DNA from: Lachnoclostridium sp. UBA933
GTDB lineage: Bacteria > Bacillota > Clostridia > Lachnospirales > Lachnospiraceae
Length of the DNA stretch: 6,207 bases
Reading direction: 5' to 3'
NCBI GenBank assembly: GCA_002293545.1
Contig: DBDL01000076.1
Coordinates: 12,036-18,242 of the forward strand
Under the pieces are notes generated by a model that saw only the letters and a program-made list of their open reading frames with translations, ran no database searches and was not told the DNA's origin. This document shows positions 1 to 4,544 of the stretch, in pieces. The stretch's first letter is position 1; each line of letters begins with the position of its first letter. The position numbers and the translations under genes were made by a program.

Positions 1-1
1 T

Positions 2-754
2 CACCATTATCTGCAAGCGGAGCATTCTATTAAAACAATTGCCGAACAAAATCCCCGGCAATTGGAAGCCGCCATATTGGCAACGGCGGAGAAGCTTGAC
101 CTCAATCATGAGATTTCTTTCGGGGGCGGAACAACGAATTGGATTGTACAGTATTTTTATGTACTCATTGCGATGGCATGTTTATTCGGCTGCTTTCTGG
201 GATTGGAAAATGCAACTTCTTTGCAGGCGAACCTTTCGGCTCTTGGAATACGCCGCAGCGTATCTCCCACCCGAAAATCAAAAATGGTTGTAAGTGATTT
301 CCTGGCGGCGGTCACGCTTCAATATATCAATATATTGATTCTGTTAGCTTATCTGGTTTTTGTTTTAAAAATTGACTTCGGAACAAAGGCTGCCATGATT
401 TTATTTACCGCATTGATCGGCGTCATAACCGGTGTCGCACTGGGGACGGTGATCGGGGTAATAAACAGGGCCAGTTCCCGTATGAAAGATGCCCTGCTTT
501 CATTGGGAACACTATTCCTGAGTTTTTTAGGGGGACTTATGTACGGCGACATGCAGGATATTATTGAACATCATGTGCCAATTATAAACCGTATCAATCC
601 TGCTGCCCTGATAAAAGACGCCTTCTATTGTTTAAGTGTCTATGATGACTACGGACGTTACACAAGAAATATTGTAACCTTATTAGGATTTTCGGTCCTG
701 CTTTGCAGTATTACCATTTTGGTCATGAGGAGGGAGAAATATGCCAGTATTTAA
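2..754 (+). CDS. ABC-2 type transporter permease, 5' end outside window
   Basis: The reading frame is open to the left edge of the window (first full codon at position 2), so this is the C-terminal 250 residues of a longer protein. A TTG at 62 could be mistaken for a start, but it has no ribosome binding site and in-frame coding continues upstream. Five hydrophobic segments are visible, at roughly residues 48-66, 98-122, 130-154, 166-182 and 223-242 of the visible part. The loop with NPAALIKDAFY (199-209) before the last helix resembles the usual ABC-2 permease end, where an asparagine-proline precedes a short amphipathic stretch. The missing N-terminus would hold the first helix and an extracytoplasmic loop. 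It overlaps the next permease gene, so the two are probably translationally coupled and form a heterodimeric membrane channel driven by an ATPase encoded upstream. The substrate cannot be told from sequence; drug, peptide or lipid export are all possible. The family call is firm and the substrate unknown. Confidence 0.85.
   Translation, partial: HHYLQAEHSIKTIAEQNPRQLEAAILATAEKLDLNHEISFGGGTTNWIVQYFYVLIAMACLFGCFLGLENATSLQANLSALGIRRSVSPTRKSKMVVSDFLAAVTLQYINILILLAYLVFVLKIDFGTKAAMILFTALIGVITGVALGTVIGVINRASSRMKDALLSLGTLFLSFLGGLMYGDMQDIIEHHVPIINRINPAALIKDAFYCLSVYDDYGRYTRNIVTLLGFSVLLCSITILVMRREKYASI
728..734 (+). promoter_or_regulatory. Ribosome binding site of second permease
   Basis: AGGAGGG lies inside the end of the upstream permease gene, 6 nt before the ATG at 741. 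It fixes the start of the second permease within the overlap and supports translational coupling of the pair. Confidence 0.85.
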
Positions 755-1916
755 ATGTTATTTTCAAATTGTCAAAAAATCTTTGCCGAGTATTTTACTC
801 TATACCGTTATATTTGTTACAATCACCATGTTACTTACCAATACGCTGGAATCAGGTGATTCACCGATGACGAATACGTTAAAAGCAGTAGAGAAGCCGG
901 TAACAATTATTAACCGGGATAACAGCAGGCTGGGAACGGCTCTGAAAGAGTATCTGGGCAGAATCCATACAAATGTTGATTTGCCGGATGAAAAGGAACG
1001 CTTACAAGATGAATTGTTCTATCGGAATACGGAATATATTTTAATCATACCGAAAGGCTTTGAATCCGGTGTCTTAAACGGAACACGGGAGGTTTCTTTA
1101 GAAAACATAAAGGTTCCGGACTCTTCCTCCGGCACATATATTGATATGCAGATTGACCAGTATTTACGCTGCCTTGGTATTCATCTGAAAGCAGGACTTC
1201 CTTTGGAGAAATCCATTCAAAATGCGGACGCCGATATGCTGGAAAAAGCGGACGTCGAAGTTCTTCCGGGTTCTGCAAATAGTTTTAACGGATTTCAATA
1301 TTTTTATCAATTCCTTGCTTATATTTTAATTGCCATCTTAATTTCGGCAATGTCCCCTGTCTTGGTTGTGCTGAACCGACGGGAAATCGTGAGCAGGATT
1401 GAATGCTCCTCCTTAACATTACGTCAAAAGAACAGCCAATTGATTTTTGCCAGTATTTTATTTTCCCTGATTTGCTGGATGGTATTTGTCGGTATTTCAT
1501 GGATACTATATCCCGGAGAATTGATGAGTCTAAGGGGACTCTATACGTTGCTGAACAGCTTCATTTTTATGATGGTTGCATGCAGTATCGCATTTATTGT
1601 CGGTATTTTGAGCAAAAACACGCTGTCACTTAATATCATTTCCAATACGCTCGGTTTAGGAATGTCTTTCTTGTGCGGTATCTTTGTACCTGTGGAAGTA
1701 ATGTCAAGCTCCGTGCTTGCTTTCTCAAAGTTTCTTCCGGCCTTCTGGTATGTCAGGATAAATAATGCGTTGTATGAAAAGGAATCAATAGAGGCGATAG
1801 AAAAAGGTGTGTTATGGGAAGGATACCTGATTCAGCTTGGATTTATTCTGGCAATCATCGCCGTTGCATTGATGATCAGCCGCTACCGGAAAATGCATCC
1901 GGCGAAAGCGGCATAA
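741..1916 (+). CDS. ABC-2 type transporter permease, complete
   Basis: This 391-residue integral membrane protein has the ABC-2 (ABC2_membrane_3-like) layout. One N-terminal helix (about residues 16-34) is followed by a ~150-residue extracytoplasmic domain and then five helices (about 190-211, 233-256, 267-290, 297-318 and 361-379). The stretch around residues 305-339 (GLGMSFLCGIFVP, then FLPAFWYVRINN) matches the characteristic end of these permeases, with a glycine/proline helix turn followed by a P..W motif. The start at 741 is supported by an AGGAGGG ribosome binding site at 728-734, 6 nt upstream. The gene overlaps the preceding permease by 14 nt, which points to coupled translation and a two-permease exporter. 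It ends in TAA at 1914-1916, and a long hairpin follows. The family is well supported. The transported compound is not identifiable. Confidence 0.92.
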   Translation: MPVFKCYFQIVKKSLPSILLYTVIFVTITMLLTNTLESGDSPMTNTLKAVEKPVTIINRDNSRLGTALKEYLGRIHTNVDLPDEKERLQDELFYRNTEYILIIPKGFESGVLNGTREVSLENIKVPDSSSGTYIDMQIDQYLRCLGIHLKAGLPLEKSIQNADADMLEKADVEVLPGSANSFNGFQYFYQFLAYILIAILISAMSPVLVVLNRREIVSRIECSSLTLRQKNSQLIFASILFSLICWMVFVGISWILYPGELMSLRGLYTLLNSFIFMMVACSIAFIVGILSKNTLSLNIISNTLGLGMSFLCGIFVPVEVMSSSVLAFSKFLPAFWYVRINNALYEKESIEAIEKGVLWEGYLIQLGFILAIIAVALMISRYRKMHPAKAA

Positions 1917-1930
1917 TCAGGTTTGAGCGA

Positions 1931-1971
1931 ACGGCAGGTTTGATATCATTTTATGGTACCAAAACTGCCGT
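1931..1971 (+). repeat. Short inverted repeat competing with next hairpin
   Basis: ACGGCAG (1931-1937) pairs perfectly with CTGCCGT (1965-1971). One mismatch and three further T-A pairs extend the stem inward (1939-1941 with 1961-1963). The loop holds two 8-bp palindromes, TGATATCA (1941-1948, sharing T1941 with the stem) and TGGTACCA (1954-1961, sharing A1961). The right arm shares bases 1969-1971 with the longer hairpin that starts at 1969, so the two structures exclude each other at the base. The function is unknown; it lies just after the permease stop codon. Confidence 0.5.
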
Positions 1972-2023
1972 GTATTCCGCCTTTTATTTCTGGAATACGA
2001 AGGAATAAAAGGCGGAATACACG
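1969..2023 (+). terminator. 23-bp hairpin after the permease operon, possible terminator
   Basis: Bases 1969-1991 pair with 2001-2023 along 23 bp with a single T-G wobble, leaving a 9-nt loop (1992-2000). The stem is far longer than a usual intrinsic terminator and no run of T follows on the plus strand. On the minus strand a TTTT (1961-1964 read in reverse) lies a few bases beyond the stem. It may end or stabilise the permease mRNA, or be a small palindromic repeat element. GGAATA appears three times within it (1992, 2002, 2014), which suggests growth from a simpler repeat. The hairpin is certain from sequence; the terminator role is tentative. Confidence 0.5.
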
Positions 2024-2083
2024 CTTGAGTAAAGAATCGGAAACTATCGCAAATCAGAATATCGCACAATCTGAAAAAAACAC

Positions 2084-2112
2084 TTGAAATCCAAAGCACC
2101 ATCATGTATAAT
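2084..2112 (+). promoter_or_regulatory. Sigma-70/A type promoter of tRNA-Gln
   Basis: TTGAAA (2084-2089) and TATAAT (2107-2112) are separated by exactly 17 nt, giving a near-consensus housekeeping promoter. Transcription would start at about 2119, leaving a short leader of about 11 nt before the mature tRNA at 2131. This is typical of strong stable-RNA promoters. Confidence 0.85.
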
Positions 2113-2130
2113 AGCCGTTGTAGTAACTTA

Positions 2131-2202
2131 TGGGCTATCGCCAAATGGTAAGGCACTGGATTCTGATTCCAGCATCTCCAGGTTCGAATCCTGGTAGCCC
2201 AG
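2131..2202 (+). tRNA. tRNA-Gln, anticodon CTG
   Basis: The 72-nt sequence folds into a full cloverleaf. The acceptor stem is TGGGCTA/TAGCCCA, the D arm is GCC/GGC with loop AAATGGTAA, and the anticodon stem is CTGGA/TCCAG with loop TTCTGAT. A 5-nt variable region and a T arm CCAGG-TTCGAAT-CCTGG follow, then the discriminator G at 2202. The anticodon is CTG at 2163-2165, which reads the glutamine codon CAG. The U1-A72 acceptor pair is the usual mark of bacterial tRNA-Gln. No CCA is encoded (GTTTTT follows), so CCA must be added after transcription. It stands alone with its own promoter and terminator, not inside a tRNA cluster. Confidence 0.97.
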
Positions 2203-2246
2203 TTTTTAGGTAAAAGTTTGAATGTGCCGAGAATACGGGAAGAATT

Positions 2247-2279
2247 GAGCTCTCAATATTTGTTGTGAGTTCTTTTTTT
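2247..2279 (+). terminator. Intrinsic terminator of tRNA-Gln
   Basis: GAGCTCTCA (2247-2255) pairs with TGTGAGTTC (2264-2272), with one G-T wobble and one T-T mismatch, around an 8-nt loop. Seven T residues follow directly (2273-2279). The position 45 nt downstream of the tRNA fits the end of this short transcript. Confidence 0.7.
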
Positions 2280-2460
2280 GTAAAATTTCATGGTGATTTT
2301 GTTCGATGTCTACCATTTTGTCTGCCATTTTCACCGGAAAATCTTTCATTCTGAAAAACGCGGGTCAAATTATTCGCAATCTTTATCTTGGAATTCATAT
2401 CAGAATAAAATCGGTTCGGCTGTATAATTTACTTTTGGTTATTGCTTTATCTTAGAATCC
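2280..2460. other. AT-rich noncoding region upstream of the acetyltransferase
   Basis: No convincing open reading frame with a ribosome binding site is seen on either strand. CCATTTT occurs twice, 12 nt apart (2311 and 2323). The region also contains the first copy and most of the second copy of an 18-bp direct repeat, and a -10 box, which are listed separately. It probably serves as the promoter region of the downstream acetyltransferase gene. Confidence 0.6.
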
Positions 2461-2462
2461 AT
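2381..2462 (+). repeat. Imperfect 18-bp direct repeat flanking the GNAT promoter
   Basis: CTTTATCTTGGAATTCAT (2381-2398) recurs as CTTTATCTTAGAATCCAT (2445-2462), matching at 16 of 18 positions with start-to-start spacing of 64 bp. The copies sit on either side of the TATAAT at 2423-2428, which is a plausible arrangement for a regulator that binds two sites. They could also be a chance duplication. No regulator gene is next to it. Confidence 0.5.
2423..2428 (+). promoter_or_regulatory. Candidate -10 box for the GNAT gene
   Basis: A perfect TATAAT, preceded by TG, lies 92 nt before the preferred ATG at 2515. At 17-nt spacing the -35 position reads TCAGAA (2400-2405), a poor match, so the promoter may be weak or activator-dependent. 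This would suit the flanking direct repeat. The start of transcription would be near 2435. Confidence 0.45.
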
Positions 2463-2502
2463 GATAAATTATTTTGTATGTCATCTTATTACATTTGCAT
2501 CG

Positions 2503-2508
2503 AAAGGA
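2503..2508 (+). promoter_or_regulatory. Ribosome binding site deciding the GNAT start
   Basis: AAAGGA lies 6 nt before the ATG at 2515 and 3 nt before the ATG at 2512. No purine-rich site precedes the in-frame ATG at 2461, which argues against the 18 additional N-terminal residues. Confidence 0.7.
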
Positions 2509-2514
2509 AAAATG

Positions 2515-3462
2515 ATGAGAATTACAGATTTCACAGAAAAACATATCGAACAGGCGCGGATGCTTGCCGGACAAAACTATGAAGAAGAGAGGGGTTTTGT
2601 TTCTGCCTTGCCGTCTACATATCAAATGCCCGATTTACAAGGATTTGTAAAAAACAACCTTGGTGTTGCCGCGTTTAACGGTGATAGTATGATTGGATTC
2701 TTATGCGGGGTATCACCGTTTGAAAATGCGTTTCGATCAACGGACGCTGTCGGTGTGTTTTCACCAATGGGCGCGAATGGTGCAATTGGTAAAGACCGAG
2801 CGGCTGTTTACGCTCGCATGTATCAGGCAGCAGGGGGAAAATGGGCGAAGTCGGGAGCAACGAGCCACGCCGTTTGTTTGTATGCACACGATAAAGAAGT
2901 GAGCGGACAGTTTTTCCGTTATGGGTTTGGACTGCGTACCGTTGATGCCATTCGCGAAATGGACAAAATCGAAGTACCGTCTTGTGAAGATTATACTTTT
3001 GAAGAACTTTCTCAGAATGAATACGCATCTGTTTTTCCGCTTGAATTATTATTAAACCAACATCAATGTAAAAGTCCGTTTTTTATGAATAGGGAACCAA
3101 ACAAAATGGAAGATTTTGTTGATTCATATATGAAACGGGGATCAAGATTTTTTGCAGCGAAATACAGGGACAGCATATGTGCCTATTTGAAAATATTGAA
3201 AGACGGTGAAACATTTATTGCTGATAACAGCGATTACATTCATATTGGCGGTGCCTTTTGCCTGCCGGAACACAGAGGGAAAGGTGTATATCCGAATTTA
3301 ATAAATCATGCGATACGAAGCTTAAAACTCGAAAATTATTCCGCACTCGGAGTGGACTTTGAAAGTATCAATCCCACTGCGTGGGGGTTTTGGTCAAAAT
3401 ATTTTGACGCATATACATATGGTGTCGTCCGCCGGATTGATGAGCATATTATCTCAAAGTAA
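2515..3462 (+). CDS. Tandem GNAT-family N-acetyltransferase
   Basis: This 315-residue cytoplasmic protein has two GNAT-like halves. The C-terminal half (about 155-315) carries a clear acetyl-CoA motif A, with PEHRGKG at 251-257 followed by a helix, and motif B-like VDFESINPTAWGFWSKYF at 280-297, so this half is the likely catalytic one. The N-terminal half (about 1-150) has GNAT-like strands and a closing motif (HDKEVSGQFFRYGF, 125-138), but its motif A position (79-105) lacks the R/Q-x-x-G-x-G/A signature, so it may have a structural or substrate-binding role. The frame extends up to an ATG at 2461, but only 2512 and 2515 are preceded by AAAGGA (2503-2508). The ATG at 2515 has the better 6-nt spacing, and 2512 is the alternative, adding one residue. 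It appears monocistronic. The substrate is unknown. The family call is firm. Confidence 0.88.
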   Translation: MRITDFTEKHIEQARMLAGQNYEEERGFVSALPSTYQMPDLQGFVKNNLGVAAFNGDSMIGFLCGVSPFENAFRSTDAVGVFSPMGANGAIGKDRAAVYARMYQAAGGKWAKSGATSHAVCLYAHDKEVSGQFFRYGFGLRTVDAIREMDKIEVPSCEDYTFEELSQNEYASVFPLELLLNQHQCKSPFFMNREPNKMEDFVDSYMKRGSRFFAAKYRDSICAYLKILKDGETFIADNSDYIHIGGAFCLPEHRGKGVYPNLINHAIRSLKLENYSALGVDFESINPTAWGFWSKYFDAYTYGVVRRIDEHIISK

Positions 3463-3478
3463 CCGGCTGATTTACTAT

Positions 3479-3515
3479 ATACAACGCAGGAATTCTTTGT
3501 GTTCCTGCGTTGTAT
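3479..3515 (+). repeat. Hairpin 1 of a packed hairpin array
   Basis: ATACAACGCAGGAA (3479-3492) pairs perfectly over 14 bp with TTCCTGCGTTGTAT (3502-3515) around a 9-nt loop. It begins 16 nt after the stop codon of the tandem GNAT gene. No T run follows, so it is not a typical intrinsic terminator on its own. The next hairpin begins at the very next base. Confidence 0.8.
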
Positions 3516-3567
3516 GCGCCGATTTCGTGCGTGTAAAACACGCTAATCTCCTAACGAAATCGTGCGC
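3516..3567 (+). repeat. Hairpin 2 of the array, with an inner hairpin
   Basis: GCGCCGATTTCGT (3516-3528) pairs with 3554-3567 over 13 bp, with a single bulged T at 3563. Directly inside the left arm is a second perfect stem, GCGTGT/ACACGC (3529-3534 with 3538-3543), closed by an AAA loop. Ten unpaired bases (3544-3553) follow it before the right arm. This is a nested stem with a one-sided internal loop, a shape more like a structured RNA or single-stranded DNA site than a terminator. Confidence 0.75.
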
Positions 3568-3568
3568 A

Positions 3569-3582
3569 CCCCCCCGGAGGGG
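3569..3582 (+). repeat. Short GC hairpin of the array (C7...G4)
   Basis: A run of seven C (3569-3575) is followed by GGAGGGG (3576-3582), which allows a CCCC/GGGG stem around CCCGGA. It sits 1 nt after hairpin 2 and directly against hairpin 3. This is the only strongly GC block in the intergenic region. Confidence 0.55.
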
Positions 3583-3620
3583 CTATAGGAAATGACAGTT
3601 TTTTATGTCGTTTCCTATAG
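3583..3620 (+). repeat. Hairpin 3 of the array, possible bidirectional terminator
   Basis: CTATAGGAAATGACA (3583-3597) pairs with TGTCGTTTCCTATAG (3606-3620) over 15 bp with one T-G wobble. The loop is GTTTTTTA. It lies between the convergent ends of the tandem GNAT gene (3462) and the minus-strand GNAT remnant (3658), so it could stop transcription from either side. The T run is inside the loop, and only a weak TTTT follows at 3628-3631. Confidence 0.7.
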
Positions 3621-3657
3621 TACAGTCTTTTGTATACCCGGATTCACATAGATAATG

Positions 3658-3801
3658 TTAAATACTTTTACTGAAACACTGGGAATGATTATGATATCCA
3701 TGACGTTTGTAGAAACGCTGTGCGTCTGTTCGCTGTACACCCGAATTCAGAATAATACGATTTACACCCTTTTCTTCTATTTCACGAATCACTACTTCCA
3801 T
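3658..3801 (-). pseudogene. C-terminal fragment of a GNAT acetyltransferase
   Basis: The last 47 residues of a GNAT acetyltransferase are readable from an ATG at 3801 to a TAA at 3658-3660. They cover a helix (MEVVIREIEEKGV), strand IILNSG, then the motif B region (QRTDAQRFYKRHGY) and the typical closing CFSKSI. The acetyl-CoA binding motif A and everything before it are missing, so this cannot be a working enzyme by itself. GNAT-like sequence continues a little upstream in the same frame (LLEAA) before running into radical SAM sequence in another frame. GGAGG at 3807-3811 sits 5 nt before the ATG, and the frame overlaps the radical SAM remnant by 20 nt, so a small protein could still be made. 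I read it as a remnant left by a deletion. Confidence 0.75.
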
Positions 3802-4381
3802 TGCAGCCTCCAATAATATCAAGTATATCGGTTTTGTAAATATTGTCACCCAGAACATCACCGTTTGGATTAATGCAAATTGCTCTTATATCGTGCGGAT
3901 TCCGGGTATATGGGTTCACGTATTTAATGTTTGAATCAAAATATTCGTTTAGATGTTTCAGAGCATTACCGCCGGGAAAGATTACGTTACCATCGGATGC
4001 CGGAATACCGATTTCATTAAACACGGCTAATATTTCACGAGTTTCATTGTTGTATGGATTATCGGCGTCCTCACTGACCAACCAAGCCGGATGCACACGA
4101 AATTTTTGAATCCCGGATGATTGAATTGCTTTTGCAAATGTCAGTACCGGCTCGATCGGAATGGTTTCCTGATGGAACGCATCAACGGATAACAGCAGAT
4201 TGTTCACACCGCTTTCCATAAGAGCCGTTGCCACATGCCGTATCTGAGCCGTATCGTGACTGAAAAATCCATTGGTAATAATCTGCCTCTCGGCAATTTC
4301 CGCATCACGTGCGGCCGCATGGATTTTGCAAACATCCTCCGGATACAGCAGCGGTTCCCCGCCTGTTTTTGTATTCTCCAT
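3782..4381 (-). pseudogene. Radical SAM protein lacking its Fe-S cluster N-terminus
   Basis: The 199-residue frame begins MENTK and goes straight into TGGEPLLYPEDV, the second-strand GGEP motif (residues 7-10) that contacts the methionine of S-adenosylmethionine in radical SAM enzymes. In intact members this motif lies some 50-80 residues in, after the CxxxCxxC loop holding the [4Fe-4S] cluster. That loop is absent here, so radical chemistry is not expected. The rest is well preserved, including IITNGFF, LLLSVDAFHQETIP, RVHPAWLVSEDADNPY, ASDGNVIFPGGNAL and ICINPNGDVLGDNIY. The 3' end leaves the family pattern near DILDII and enters GNAT sequence out of frame. The start at 4381 has AAGGAG (4387-4392) with 5-nt spacing, which rules out the GTG at 4387, and a promoter lies upstream. 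The conservation of the remainder suggests a recent internal deletion or retained use as a non-catalytic protein. Confidence 0.75.
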
Positions 4382-4386
4382 CTTCA

Positions 4387-4392
4387 CTCCTT
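4387..4392 (-). promoter_or_regulatory. Ribosome binding site of the radical SAM remnant
   Basis: Read on the minus strand, AAGGAG lies 5 nt before the ATG at 4381. It overlaps the in-frame GTG at 4385-4387, which therefore cannot be the start. A good site in front of a truncated gene is notable. Confidence 0.75.
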
Positions 4393-4460
4393 TTTCGAGC
4401 CGGCGTTGTCAGGCAGTTGTTATCAATGGTTTTATTTTAGCAGATGTCTTAGAAATATTC

Positions 4461-4490
4461 ATTATATCAGAATTTACACCAAAAAGTAAA
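4461..4490 (-). promoter_or_regulatory. Candidate promoter of the radical SAM remnant
   Basis: On the minus strand TTTACT (4485-4490) and a perfect TATAAT (4461-4466) are separated by 18 nt. Transcription would begin near 4454, giving a leader of about 70 nt before the ATG at 4381. The rest of 4388-4533 shows no coding sequence. Confidence 0.6.
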
Positions 4491-4526
4491 GCTCTTTTCT
4501 ACAAAACCGCGTACCGCCTCGCAGGA

Positions 4527-4544
4527 CGGCATATCAATATGCCG
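4527..4544. terminator. Palindrome over the esterase stop codon, weak terminator candidate
   Basis: CGGCATAT (4527-4534) and ATATGCCG (4537-4544) form a perfect 8-bp inverted repeat around CA. It covers the last two codons and the TGA stop of the esterase on the minus strand. No T run follows directly; TTTT on the minus strand comes about 20 nt later (4503-4506). It may stabilise the mRNA end or form part of a loose terminator. Confidence 0.35.

Noticed and set aside
62..754. TTG at 62 as the start of the first permease
   Set aside because: The same frame is open to the window edge, there is no ribosome binding site near 62, and ABC-2 permeases need an N-terminal helix that is not yet present. 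The gene is simply cut by the window.
1814..2008. 64-codon plus-strand frame running past the permease stop
   Set aside because: Mostly out-of-frame overlap with the permease, with no family resemblance; its tail only reads through the hairpin.
2131..2202. tRNA-Gln as an integration site for a mobile element
   Set aside because: No duplicate of the tRNA 3' end was seen elsewhere in the window and no integrase gene is present.
2461..2514. ATG at 2461 as the start of the tandem GNAT
   Set aside because: No Shine-Dalgarno-like sequence precedes it, the additional residues are not GNAT-like, and AAAGGA is placed correctly for 2512/2515.
2675..3028. 117-codon minus-strand frame inside the GNAT gene
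   Set aside because: Antisense shadow of a clear protein family; the composition is arginine/histidine-rich without motifs, and no ribosome binding site is apparent.
3479..3515. Integron attC site or CRISPR repeat in the hairpin array
   Set aside because: The expected RYYYAAC/GTTRRRY core sites are not present, no integrase is visible, and the stems differ from each other, so there is no repeat-spacer pattern.
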